From the NCBI GenBank assembly GCA_947650285.1, contig CANTFL010000223.1, positions 124,001 through 188,000 of the forward strand: a stretch of DNA of 64,000 nt, in the 5' to 3' direction. Positions 1 to 12,000 of this stretch are shown piece after piece; positions within the stretch are counted from its first letter, which is position 1, and each line of letters starts with the position of its first letter. Made by a program: the position numbers and the translations under genes. The DNA comes from Hyaloperonospora brassicae (Eukaryota > Oomycota > Peronosporomycetes > Peronosporales > Peronosporaceae). The notes under the pieces are model-generated. The model saw only the letters and a program-made list of their open reading frames with translations, did no database searches and was not told where the DNA came from.

Positions 1-1855
1 TGCGTAGCTGTCTGTCGCGCAGATGACTCGAGAGAGTACATCGACTTGTGCAACGAGCCAATCAATGCGGTCGTCTTCTGCGACGCAGACTTCCAAGACT
101 GAGACTCTTTCTCAGTCGTTGACAAACGATGCTGCAGGTCGACCAAGTCTGAGACAGCAGCTTGCATTCGTCGACGAAGGAAAGCATTCTCTCGGTGAGA
201 ATAGGAAAGAGCCACGCACAGAGCCGAGATATCTGCGGAGTGGTCGACGACAGGAGCAACGTCAGCGGCCATCAACAAATTCAAGTCATCCAGCGTGCGA
301 ACTCGGAGGTTGAATTGCCTCAACGACGTGTCGAGAAGTAAACGAGAAGATTCCATCTACGTCACGATAACCCGGATCAATTCGACTATGCGCCGCTGCA
401 TGCAGTCGCCGATGCTTGAGAGGCGGCGAGGGAGATAAAGCGTACCCAGCTATGATCCAGATCCATGGCCAATTGCAGGCGCGACCTAGGCGGAGTCGGC
501 ATAGACGGCGCCAGATACAGAAGGGTCACGAGGAGCCGATCTCGACGAATCGTGGAGTATATCGTCCAAGCTCGACGATTCACCCACGGCTTAAGCCGAC
601 GAGGAAGATGGTCCCCGGTCACAAGTCGCTCCGTTGACTACCGACAGAGCGGACGAAACAAGCGTAGACGGCGGCGGCGGATCGGTTTTAAGTCGCTTCT
701 CGTAAGTCGTCAATTGTGGGTCTTCGACAGTCTGAAAGATAAGACGGAGAACATACCGCCGAGCAGAGCACGAATTAACAGCTACAAAGAGAAGAAAGAA
801 AAGAAGCATCATAAGAATTGTACCATGGTACAGTGAGAATATTCCCGAATGTCGTCAAGGAGAGTGATCTGGACACTCGACCAAGAGGTTTGTATCGCGA
901 CAGGGGGTAGTTGTGAGGTAGAGAATTATTAATCTCGTGATATCAGTCTAGCGGTCAGCGAATTGAGAGCCGGCGACTTAAGGGCTGGCAATCGAATGGT
1001 AGGCAACTCAGTAGCGACGACTTAAATGTCAGTTGATCGAGTGACAGCGACGAGAGTCGGCCGATCGAGTATCGGCGACTTAAGTGTTGGCGACTCAAAT
1101 GTCGGCAACTCAAGTAAAGGGCAGAACGCGAGAAGATCGGACAACAGATTCATCACTCTATTTGTATGTGAACTAGAGAATTGCAGAGAATCATTCAAAC
1201 TGTCTCTGCGAGATAGCAAAAGAGATAAACCAATATAGTGCAGAAGTTTTAAGTCCAAGACACGCGTACACTTTCGTTAAGTCCCTGTGTGGGCTAGATT
1301 ATGCCTGTCGTCGAATCTCGAAAGGCATTGCTTGAAGAGGTAACGACTGGTAGCGCCAAGAGTTAAAGAAGGCCCGGGTTGGGAAGCGCTCGCTACTAGC
1401 AAAAGAAGGAGTCTCGTGATCGACGAGCCGGTAAACCTCAGTAAAAGAACCGTTGTGAGTCAAGTCCAGTGACAAGCTGGTGACCCAAATGACGGCACCG
1501 TTGAAAGTCTTGTCGAACGACAAGCCGGTGGGCCTCAGCCAAAGACACCTTAATTCTTCTAGTCGGGAGTTCACTGCGCCCGGTGACCTGTTAAAACGCG
1601 TGAGCGTCGGCTTCCATCCTTTGGTGCGAAGTCACAGGGAGTGAAATGGGTTGGAAGCTGCTGAGCTCAGGAATACTTCCGGAGGAATTGGTAGTAAGGA
1701 ATCAGTTAGGCGATAGCCACGACTGAAACCCGAAGGGAAGAACTGCGGGGAGACTACCCTCTCGTACCAGCCCGTGCGCCGACTAATGTCGGCGATTGCT
1801 GTGTTTGTGCTTTAAGGCTGTTGTATTACATATTTAAGTAGCTACTACACCACAT
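1..1855. other. Gene-free repeat-derived stretch with short direct repeats
   Basis: No reading frame here looks coding. Between about 955 and 1115 a short phrase of the type GGCGACTTAAG or GGCAACTCAA recurs at least five times with small changes, as in decayed LTR or satellite DNA. Around 1785-1860 the text changes to an AT-richer stretch just before the decayed plus-strand frame that follows. It may be the remains of an LTR or 5' leader, but no matching second copy was found in the window. Confidence 0.4.
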
Positions 1856-1859
1856 TTCC

Positions 1860-3102
1860 TCAATTGGACAAGCCAACGCCGCTTATCAAGTCGTCTAAGC
1901 CCTCGCCATCCTCTCAATCAGCTCCATATGCCCGATCAGCTTTTCTTACTCCATTAGCTAAGTCGACCTCGGCGGATAAACCCAAACAATCAAATGAGTC
2001 AGTGCAAACCGCCTAGACTCTTCGATCCGATGTATCTACACCGGCGGCAATACAAGTGCGATCTACTTATTCAGCGCGATCAGCCGAGCCAGTGCGATCA
2101 ACTAAGTCCAAGCGATTGAATACCCCGAGCCAATCGAACAAACCATCTCGGTCGGATCCCTCCTGGCGTTCCTCTGGGGCAAGCCTATACAGCTCTTCTA
2201 ATCGCCCTCCGGTGCAGAATGTTTTGTTCCCTCCGCGAAGACGTTACCAGGATCAGCGGATATTCAGGCGGACCCATAGAATAGGTTCTCATTATCCTCG
2301 ATACTATGCGATCCGTTCATTTCTTTGGAGGATGCTACTCGCGCAGCGCTTTTGGGTTCACAACCTACATACCGTCGACGCGCTTCGTCTTCTTCTACGC
2401 CAACCATACCCCATCCAACTTCCTTCACGATCGTCATTGGAGTACAAATTCCATCTCGCGATAGCGTTTTTCGACTCCTTTGGCGGCTCCCAAGAATTTA
2501 AAGGTATTTAACGTCGATTTCTTGGTAGATTCGTCCCGCGACTTGTCGGGCAGTCTTAATATGTCCAGTGATGATTGCGAGGATATGTACAATCTGCTGG
2601 TTCCCGGCCAATATGCCGCGTTGCCAGCCACTCGTGTACCGCGCGATCAGTGGATTCCTGGTTACAGCTTTTGCGTTACCCTATCGTCTATTTAAGTGGA
2701 TCGATGGTTGGCGAGTCGGGTCAGCTATACAGCGTCGCTGAGATGGAAGTGAATCTCATGATTTATGCATTTCTTCGAGCCGAAGTCTTTTCCGTTCCCA
2801 GCCTACAAGGTTCCGAAGTCGTCGGCACTTCTAGCCGATCACTGGGTCCTCCGTTAACCACTTCAGCACTGGTCTCTTCGTTATACAGCCAGTAACCTTG
2901 GCAAATTCTTGATCGGCTGATCGAACAGGTCTCTTTTAATGTTACCGGATGGTTCAAAGATTTGGTGGAAATGTATCGTGCCTTTGAGGATCGCCATCGA
3001 CAGGCGTTGCAGATATCGACCCATATTCTTCCAATTTTCAGTCGGCAGCGCCAGGCCGATCCGGAGTTGGACACATTTAGCCAAGCGCGTCGGCAACGCT
3101 GA
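1860..3102 (+). pseudogene. Decayed plus-strand ORF, probably transposon-derived
   Basis: A Ser/Pro/Arg-rich start (about 1900-2250) is followed by two protein-like stretches. One runs at about 2480-2694 in one frame. The next runs at about 2695-3102 in a second frame and is broken once by a TAA at 2893-2895. The last part (2905-3102) reads as a helical segment containing GWFKDLVEMYRAFEDRHRQ. A frameshift plus an internal stop mark it as dead. The place next to a Gypsy element and the basic, Ser-rich leader suggest a gag-like protein of another element, but I do not recognise the family. Confidence 0.35.
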
Positions 3103-3646
3103 TCGTGATCTGGACGGAGATGGAAAATGGTTCTTCTTTTAAGCCTGCAAGGTAAGATCAAAGTGCATTGCGGCTTGGACATCTTGTTGGCTCCCTTCTT
3201 CTTGCATATTCCCACCCCATCGGAAAAGGGATGTGGTACCCTGGGTTGGGATGCAAAACGACCAAGATCTTAAACCGGATCACGTCCTTATCTCTGGCCG
3301 ATACAGCTGATCCATGGCGTAATTAGTATCGGCCCGCGATCGCATATCATCCTAGATCCTCAATCGCCCGCATCTCCGGCAAACTTGTCCTTTATGATCT
3401 TCCCATGGTTGCCATCTTCTTTCTTCAACATTAATTACCCCTAACTTTTCAGCTTCGTTTGTCTTTGTTAAAATTGTCTTCATTCTATTTTACTCTATAT
3501 CCATCGTCTATCAGATGCCCTAGAACTCGTTCGCCTGCGATCAAAGTTTCACAAACCCTGATCACCTGTAATCAAAATATCGTACGGCTTTGATACACGC
3601 GATCAGGTCTGTAAATCTTCTATCGCCATAATCACAACACATAACA

Positions 3647-3660
3647 CCTCCCCCCTTTTC
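3647..3660 (-). other. Polypurine tract and inner edge of the 3' LTR
   Basis: On the minus strand the run GAAAAGGGGGGAGG stands directly before TGTTATGTG (starting at 3646). A purine run followed by TG is the usual border of a 3' LTR and the plus-strand primer of reverse transcription. It lies just past the last pol-like residues, as expected. The LTR should extend leftward to somewhere near 3.15-3.25 kb; its outer end could not be fixed. Confidence 0.55.
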
Positions 3661-3699
3661 ATACATCCTCCATGTATGTGATCTTGTCACCCTCCAATG

Positions 3700-5110
3700 C
3701 AACCTCTTGCATGTCACCTCCATCCCATGGCACAACCATCAGTAACCCGCATCTCCCTCTTCGTGCGACTGCATCACTTCAAATCGACTCTTCATCATGC
3801 GATTGCGTTTCCATTCTTGTATCAACTCTCCATACTTTAAGTCGGCTTGGTCCACCCACGACGGATCACCATATCATTTCCAATAGACTTCGAACTGTTT
3901 ATGCACCCTTTCATAACATGTTTGTAGTCCTGATCGCATGTCCGTCGTTCTCACCACTTCGAACTCGTCTTCTGCCAGATCGCCTACCCAACTAACTTCT
4001 GGAAATAGCGCTTTGTAAAAATTCACTTTATCCGCTTCGTCTACTCTTAATCGCTACATCGGTCGATTAGTATAAAGCCGAACAAGTTTTAACGTTGACA
4101 CATGCACCACTGGAAATACTTGTTAGGACTTGCTTTATCCAACCTAGCAGCATGATCCCCGCACATGTCGATCACTAAAAAACGATTCGGGCCACATATG
4201 CGGCTATTCTTGAGCATAACCCTCCTTTGCACGATCTATAAATGGCCAGACCTGCGATCCGCTGCATATATCCAGCACATCGTGAAAATGATTGCGCTGA
4301 TAGGCGCGATCTTGGATTGCTTCCTTCAGTCTATTGTTCACCACCGCTCTCTCACGTTGAGATTGGCGTTGTATGCCATATCACAATCTTCGTGGATCTT
4401 GTTCTCGCGATGCGGTACTCGCTAGTGGTAATGTGGCTTCCAACGTCGATCGGGGGTCCTAACCGTAGATAAAATAAATACGAAGTGTCCCCGCGAACCC
4501 GATCGTGTGCAGTGCTGATCGCGTATGTCAATCGTCTGGCATATGTATTTCAATCTCTCCGGTTCTCAATTGACACATACATCTTGATCGCTCTGGTCAA
4601 CGTCTGTACCATAGTATCTGTTGTGCCGTTTGCTTGTGGTCTATATGCCATGGTAGATCGTTGTTTCTGCTTCACAGATCCTATTAACCCCCCAAGAAAT
4701 CAGACATAAATCTTAGTCCTAGAACTTGACGGATTGCTTCGCTCGTGCCAAACATTTTAAGCACGCATTCTTCATAATTCTCCGCGATCGTTTGCGCTGT
4801 CCGAGACGCACTTTCCTTCGCAACCATATAACCAGAGAACATGTCGACCCAGATTAGCAGCTGTGTTTACCTTTGAACGACCGCGGCAAAGACGAATTAT
4901 GATCCATCGCCAGAATCTGAAAAGGGTACGTTTCTTGTATGTTACCCGGAAAGCCACTACGATCGCAGGGACGTCCTTTACCGGTTTCACAATCCACACA
5001 CTCTCCCGCATACCGTTGCACACTTCGATACAGACATCTTCAGTCAAGCTTCGCCCTGATCCGCTGATAAGAAAGGTCGATACCCTAGTGGTCGTCCTCC
5101 AAGCTGGTAT
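3700..5110 (-). pseudogene. Gypsy integrase and pol C-terminus (decayed)
   Basis: The minus strand at 4860-4700 reads as an uninterrupted integrase core segment including LLIWVDMFSGYMVAKESAS, then TAQTIAENYEECVLKMFG. At about 4670-4625 it continues with STMAYRPQANGT, the conserved stretch before the catalytic Glu. Near 4120-4058 the tail VFPVVHVSTLKLVRLYTNR matches the end of oomycete Gypsy pol before the chromodomain-like extension. Stops and frameshifts separate these pieces. The integrase would insert element cDNA into the genome; this copy cannot. Confidence 0.75.
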
Positions 5111-5438
5111 GGCTTTGATCTAAACAAGACGTTGCAATAAATCCAGGATCACCAACCTAAACAGCTCTTCGCGATCTTCTGACTTTGTGGATGATCTGAG
5201 ACAAAAGAGCAACAACCGGTCCTGATCAACCTCATAGTCCGACGCGATCGAGACACATGATTTCGCATCCGCTGATGTAATTGTGATACGTCTCTAGTAA
5301 AATAGATCTTTAAGTTGGCGATTCAACTTTCTATATCTTACGCTTGTTTGATGCGTTCGATTCGTATCTGTTGTACAACCTCTTCTTTGACAATTTGTGA
5401 CGAATGGCGTTTTCGTGCGGCAGCTCGAAGGATTGCAG

Positions 5439-5960
5439 CTACCCGCACCCTTTGATTCGTCTTACGGAGTCCAGTAGCTCGCCCAGCCGATTCCGAGTCA
5501 CTAGATCTTGGCGTTCTCGGTCATTCATCACTATCCAACCATATTCCTTTTGTAGAGCTTCACTTTCCAAAGTATATGCGCTCACGTTCCAATCTCGTTT
5601 CACAGTAGAAACACATGCTTGGGCCAGGATCGGAGTATCTCCATCGTTTATGTCTCGGCAATCGTAGACCCGGCGCCTTCCAGTCAATCCCTCCAATCAT
5701 TTGTCCGATCACTTATTCCAAACCTCCGCATATGATGATTTGTCTTGTGGTCTGATCAGTAAGAAAACTCACAGCATTAAAGTAGTCATCTATGATCTGA
5801 TGCGTTGACAGTTAGATCAGAGACAAACGCACACGCGGCTGCCGCATTTTTCGATCCTTATAATCTCCATACGACCGCGCTGCATGCTCCGCCTTTCTTC
5901 TTAATAATAGAAGACCCGTCAAAACTGGTCACCCAGAGATTTCCTTCTTCCTGAGCCATA
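5439..5960 (-). pseudogene. Gypsy RNase H domain (decayed)
   Basis: The minus strand near 5950-5890 reads LWVTSFDGSSIIKKKGG, the first strand of a retroelement RNase H with the catalytic Asp in FDGS. The end of the domain is at about 5590-5440, with VKRDWNVSAYTLESEALQ and DRERQDLVTRNRLGELL, the usual C-terminal RNase H text of Phytophthora Gypsy pol. The middle is degraded. The domain lies between RT and integrase, as in Ty3/Gypsy. Confidence 0.65.
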
Positions 5961-6399
5961 GGCGGAGGCATACTGATCGTTTTCGTGATTGCTTCCTTGG
6001 CGCAATCACGATCAACATCTCATCCTTTTCATGCCGAGGGTTTATACTCGCCCCCAGAGTACCAAGTATTTCATCTTCATCCTTCTCGTATCAAATATCT
6101 ACTGTACAGTTTGATAACAATGCAGTGTATCTGCCCGATCTCTTGTTTAAACTGGAGGATTGGAGCAACCGATGCAAGGCTAAATAAGGCGTCAGCACGG
6201 TAATCTCGCGAGAAAATCGCATGGTATAGCATATCTCCAGCTTTCTTAACAATGCTAGTACTTCATTCTTCACCATGCCATATTTAAATTCGTTGGGCTT
6301 TAGCGTCCGGCTTTAAAAGGTGACCGGTCAGTATATCCCCTCAGGTTTTCGCAGAAATGCAGCCGGCACGGCCTACTTACTGGCATGAACCATAATCAC

Positions 6400-7831
6400 C
6401 GGCGGTCAATCCGAATCAAAAACAAACTAGAGTACGTTTGGTTGCTATCTTCTGTTTCAGAACAGTGAATGAGATCTTTTCTTTCTCTTAGCAACTCCTG
6501 CCTTCCGGATTCTGATCGCTCCTCGAAATTGGCTACGTATCGTGCTCTCCCCAAGATATGGGGTACGATTTCTGATCGCCCTCCGAAATTGGTTACATAT
6601 CGATATCGCCCTTACTGATAATGTGGCCAATTCTGTCTCGTCCAGCAAGCTCCACTGCTCTTAAGTCGTCATACGTTCGTCGTATCTCGTGAATATCAGC
6701 TTCTCGTAATTCGTACAGTACTGAGGCGTACACCGAAAAGTCCTCGATGAATCGACTATAGGAATTGATACTTTACAAAAACTATTGCATCGATCGTAGC
6801 GAACGTGTATATGGTATAGTTACCAATAATTATAGATCCTTTACGATCGCTTCCAATCCAGCCAAAGACACTTGGTTACCCAGGTTGTCTACCTTGCGTC
6901 GTCCCCAGAAACACTTGTCCAGACTGATCGATAAATTCCACCGATTTTTGACGTCCAGCAATCGTTGGACTTTGCGGTAGAGATATTCTCACGATTTGAC
7001 CGGTATCAGTATATCGTCGATGTATGACCTTCGACCAAGGCCCGACGCCTTCATATTAGAATCTGGTTCACCGTCGGTAAACACATCGATTAGATCTGAT
7101 GATCCCGACGCAATAGTAGTTGGGCGCGTACCAATCTTCACAAATTCATATATCGCATTGTCGATCAGGCGTTGGTAAATCTGCGGCGCGTTTTTCAAGC
7201 CGAACGGCATCCTCAGCCGTTCAAAAAGCCTGATAATGTAATAAACGCAGAAATAACTCTTGCTCGCTCCGTCATCTCCACCACACATAATCCACTTGCC
7301 ATTCCCAGTAACAGTACTATATGGCTTTATCCATATCCTGCAGCAAGTCGCTAATAAACGGCATGAGATACACCATCTGTCTTGTCAACTGATTCACTCG
7401 TCAATAGTCGATACACAGTCAAATGTCTTCTTTATTCTTTTATGATCACCACGATTGGTGATGCCCACGGAGAAGTGGACAAGTGATTATCTGCGCCGTC
7501 AATAATCCGTTAATTAGACCAGCCATCTTTTCGCGAAATTCGGGTGCTACCGGTCGTACACTTTGTGTGATCGGGTAGCGTCTCCCAAGTCGATATCACA
7601 GGCTGCTCCACGAGCCGCAGAAGGTAGGGAATTACCTTTGCCGATTAGTATATGGCGATTTTCCCATATCAATTGCCGCAACTTCTCTTGATCATTCGAC
7701 AGTGGCTCCCCTGTGTCGCCCGCTAAAATGTCTTCGAGAAATATCACGTCCACAGGCATAATAACTTTTGGTAAGATCGCCATGCGCTGATCGACACCTT
7801 CGCATACAACTCTCCACTTCCAATACGACAC
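6400..7831 (-). pseudogene. Gypsy reverse transcriptase (decayed)
   Basis: The frame at 7831-7547 contains KLRQLIWENRHILIGKGN and PSAARGAACDIDLGDA, the segment that precedes RT in oomycete Gypsy pol. The frame at 7288-6989 holds the RT palm: FERLRMPFGLKNAPQIYQRL and the active-site box YIDDILI. Low-level RT-like text continues to about 6.4 kb. Frameshifts between these blocks mean no functional enzyme can be made. The FGLKNAP phrase and YxDD box make the family assignment firm. Confidence 0.8.
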
Positions 7832-8919
7832 GTCAACACGGTAGACGTTTCTGCATTCGTTCTTCCATCATCGATCACATCGACGTCATCCCGTTCCACC
7901 AGTCGATCGGGCCTTTCTTGTAACTCACAATCTCTGATCGCACTCCCATCATTCTGACAACTGGATCCTTCTTGCAGAAAATCGTTGACTTCTCGCTCAA
8001 GGCCTTTCCCGTCGACCGTCTTCACGTCAGGGCTTGGGTCCCATGCCGATCTCTCGATTGATCGACCTCCATGCACCCCTGGATCGTAGAGATCGACGAA
8101 GAGGCTTTCCTTGGTAGATGTACATCTTCCTCGAGCTGCACACGCCGCCCCTCACCGTCCCTCGCGATCTTGTCAGACTAATTTATGGACTGTTTTTGTT
8201 CGTCACCATCCATGGTAGGGATCGCGTCTGGGTGATGGATAGATCGTCTTTGCCCCGATCAGATTCCTCGCAATTGGTCTTCCCTGTCACGGTCGGCATC
8301 GTCACTGCTAGATTCCTTCGACCTGGTTTGCACACGCTCATCGTTAAACGTCCTGTCATGTGTATGATCCATCACAAGCACCTTTATCGATCGCGGGTCG
8401 TTTTTCGTATCCCGATCATCGCCCTCATTTTTGTCCACATCTTTCATCATATCCTCGTCAAATACGTTTCGATCAGGTTGTAACTAGCCAACTATGCAGT
8501 CTTTCGCCTCTTCTTCGGTCTTCACCTCTTGGCGTTTTAAAATCTTGCTCGGCATAGGGTATGATCGCTGATCAACCAATGGTCCTTCACACACTTTGGG
8601 TGAGACTTCTCCCGATCGGTTGTAGCCTCGAACGCTAGTGTCTGTCATTCGTTATAACGTCGCGACCCCACAGACACGTTTTCTTGCGATCGAGGTATCA
8701 TGTCCGCTACCATCCACAATGCTAGCGGGCTTACCCAGCGCAAAATCACCTCGCGAACACCTAAGTCGGTGAGCTGTGGGTAGTTGATTTTGCCAGACCT
8801 GTTAGTCACAGTAAGTACCCGCTCCACGTCTTGTCTTACTTAAAGTTTAGCTCTTGGTGGCGCGACACCTACCCTCACTTATGTTGGATTGCCGACCGGT
8901 ATTACTACATGTTGATCAT

Positions 8920-9910
8920 TCAGGTTGATTGCTTGAATTGTTGATCTATAAAGTGGCTTACGCCCTTAAGACCAATGCGGACATCATCCGTCAGACAGAG
9001 CGTTCCGTCCGCTGGATTCAAGCGAATACCCGCCGAAAGCATGAATTCCATGCCTAGTATATCCGCTTGACCCACATGATCACCGACCCATACTGTAACG
9101 GGGCACACCCTTGCGTGAACTTAACGCAAGGGTTTCGGTGCCCCGACAGACGTACACGTGGCAAGCGAGGAAGCGTAGGTAGGGTAAAAGCAGAACTGTT
9201 ATATTAATATAATTAAGTCTTTTAACTACTGTCTCTCTGTTTGACTTAACTTAATTATGCTAATATAACTGAGTGTATGGTGACGTCTCGTCACCACTCA
9301 CTGCGCGCGTCTTGCGGCGATTGGTGGGTTGATATCATCAAGATATCAACCAATGAACAGACTCTTTGGTCGACCCTTCAATATCACCACTTTGGTGATA
9401 TTGTTTAAAGAATATTCAAGTTAATATTCTTTATTGTCATTGTTTCTTTAATGACAATTTCCATGTAACGGGCTGCTCCGTTACACATACGTCGAAATCA
9501 TATACTAGTGAACCGTCCAATGTGATCTTGATCTTCGTGCGTCCAGTTGTCATGTATTCGTTGTCACCTATACCAACACATTCATGTGTCCGGCTTAGGT
9601 CGATCATGCACTCTACCTTACGAGCAAAGTTGGTGTCGATAATTGACACTTCAGGACCGAAATCGATCAGCATAGCGGCCTCCTCATTATCGATCTTGCC
9701 AATCGCTTTCGCTTGCTTACACCACATACCAGGGGTGTGGCCTTTACAAATTTCACGTAATTCCCTTAGTGCGAGATCAAGCTCCATCCTCACAGCTGAT
9801 AGGATGTATTCATCATTTCGTTGCACACTTGAATTCGCCGTGACACAAGTTGAATCAATACGTATATTAGCTATCGGCTCGGCATAATCGTTAGCTTTTT
9901 GATCCTTCAC
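8920..9910 (-). pseudogene. Gypsy aspartic protease, split by a solo LTR
   Basis: The frame at 9910-9491 carries AMLIDFGPEVSIIDTNFARK, a retropepsin active-site region in which the usual D-T/S-G has become D-F-G, so the catalytic loop is damaged. It runs to YDFDVCV and is then cut by a foreign LTR (9094-9485). The same domain resumes at 9088-8920 with VWVGDHVGQADILGMEFML and AGIRLNPADGTLCL, the normal second half. Together the two parts form one retropepsin of the Gypsy gag-pol. Confidence 0.75.
9094..9485 (+). mobile_element. Solo LTR, 392 bp, inserted in the Gypsy protease
   Basis: The insert begins TGTAACGGGGCAC and ends GTTACA, so it has inverted TGTAAC/GTTACA termini and TG..CA ends. 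It is flanked on both sides by CATAC (9089-9093 and 9486-9490), a perfect 5-bp target-site duplication. Removing the insert and one CATAC rejoins the two halves of the protease reading. The orientation is given by the TG..CA reading only. It was left by recombination between the two LTRs of a complete element. Confidence 0.9.
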
Positions 9911-10059
9911 TTGTCTTTCAACGAATGCATATATTCAGAGCCTAGAACGCTCGGCTCGTACCAGATTACATCATGTAGAGCGTCCTAGTTTGACATCTCC
10001 TCCGCCTCGGACGGAAACATCCTGTGTGCTTGGTGGGCACATATCACTTGCGCATCAAA

Positions 10060-10833
10060 TTGTAGAAAATTTCCAAATAGCACTTGCCACTATTATGCAC
10101 TTTTCCACAAGCAGCACACGCGTAGAAACACTTGTCCGATGGATTCCCTTTACGGCCGCACTTCTAACAAGTCAATCGCTTCCAGCAGCCCCGATCATTA
10201 TGCTTGATCGACCCACAGTTAGTGTACGCTTTTGATCTTTCTCCGTGATCACGTAGCTTCACCCGATTAGCTTTTTCATGTGCAACACGATGATCTTGGC
10301 TTAACTTCACTTGATTGAAGGCAGTCGTTACACAATTTCGACGTCGGTCCGCGTCCTCTTCCGATCCACTCGGATCCGATCCAAACTGCTGCTCTTGCTT
10401 TCCACCCTGATCGCTCGTACTGCTCGCGTCTATTTTATCGGTACCTGATCAGCGTAATCTTTCGATCGCTAATGAAATTTGCCCGAACCCATCAAGCCTT
10501 CGTGTACCGGTTTTCTATCCTCTGAAACGCACGCAACGTTTCTATTATGTTGTCGGCATCGGATAACCGCATCAGAGTCAAATGCTTTGCTAAATCACGA
10601 TCGTGCAGCGTAGAAATATATTGTTCCACGTGTTCACGCCGCGTCGCGTGCCTGCCATCTCGGATCGAGATCTTGGCTCGGATCGCTACCCCATTCAATC
10701 GGTGCAAATACTTCAGAGGGTTTTGTCTAGTCGTTTGCGCGCATGATATTACTGTCTGGTATTCGATACACGATATCCTCCAATTTGTACCATAAGCCTT
10801 CCAGCAGATATTTTCACGTTCGGCGAGTGTCAT
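10060..10833 (-). pseudogene. Gypsy gag: capsid fragment and zinc knuckles
   Basis: The frame at 10833-10492 (about 113 residues) contains LAERENICWKAYGTNW, NPLKYLHRLNGVAIRAKI and EHVEQYISTLHDRDLAKHL, typical of the retrotransposon gag capsid of oomycete Gypsy elements. About 310 bp downstream, at roughly 10175-10060, the minus strand reads KCGRKGNPSDKCFYACAACG followed by KVHNSGKCYLEIFYNLMRK, a double Cys/His nucleic-acid-binding knuckle. The two blocks are separated by damaged sequence. Confidence 0.65.
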
Positions 10834-11548
10834 GACTCAGTTGACTGTTCCAATCCATGCCGGTCCTCTCGTTAGATCACCAAATACCAGGGACTTTTCT
10901 TCATCCGGTATTTGGTCCCTGAGAAACGCCGACTTGACCTAGCTCGTCCAGCTTCTAGCGCGGTCTTTTCCCGATCTCTGCCGTTAACCTCTTTCAGCTC
11001 GCTGAATACGGATGAACGAACGCGCTGAGGAGACGGTCCTTAGTTCATCGAAACTTTTTAGGCTCCATTAATGGACGTCTTGAGTCCTCCTGCTCCAACT
11101 CATACGGGGTTTGTCGTACGGGATCACCAAAATCCGATCGGCCTTGACGCGATCCGACAGATTTCATCTCGAGATCTTGGCATGTTGATCGCCTGACTTG
11201 GATTGATCTCATGACATGATTGACTCCGTAGTCTCGGTTCGAATCGCTTCATAGCGTTATCTATGTAAGACAACAGGTGTCCTTGGATAGCGGATGTGTC
11301 GTCTCCAGTGGTGCGTATGGCAGCCGGTCGCGACTCGGCCTTACTCCCCTAAGCTCGATCAAGTAAATGAGTGGATCTAATAAGGCCTTGCGACAGTTGC
11401 TGAATACAGATCGACTCATCTGACTCAAGATCGGATTCCGCTGAGGCATACTGCTACGATCCGGTGTGATTATCCTTCGGTATGTCCGCGATCGCGTTAA
11501 TCACTTGATCTTCGGTCTTAATTTGCCTGTGAGAGTGATTATATTCTC

Positions 11549-12000
11549 CTATAGCAATCGGCATGCGTAGATGACCTGATCTTGAACGCACTCCAACATT
11601 TTCCTCACCTCGAACATCCCCGCCACGAATCCAGCTTCATTTAACAGTTGCATGATCCCGTAGATTTCCTCCAGCATGTTCGATGCGCTTGCCGTGATCG
11701 ATACTGAACCTTGAATTTCATCGGTCAGTTTTGGCTTCAACACTTGGAGCACTGGGTCACTTGATAGTAGTTTCTTCAGCATCTTCCGCTCGTACGCCTT
11801 GGTAAACTCTTCACGTTGCCATCCTTCCTTCTTTATTTAGTACCCCACGAACTTGAACGGCTTCGGGATCTTGTTCTCCACTTGGCAGCGTTTATCGAGT
11901 TCGGTCGTTGTATTTTTCACCCTCACCGTTCTCGATATCTCTTTTTTCGAGATGGCAATTGTGATCTTGAACAACTCTTGTTTGGTTTTGGCCGATGAAT
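11549..12000 (-). pseudogene. Possible N-terminal gag region of the Gypsy element
   Basis: The minus strand reads as protein-like text in one frame with one in-frame stop: TTELDKRCQVENKIPKPFKF before the stop, then WQREEFTKAYERKMLKKLLS and on to about 11549. It lies in the right place and orientation for the gag N-terminus, but I know no motif in it. It could also belong to a different inserted element. Confidence 0.35.

Noticed and set aside
11215..11260. tRNA-like T-loop text (GGTTCGAATC)
   Set aside because: No acceptor stem, D-arm or anticodon arm can be built around it; it lies in Gypsy-derived DNA.
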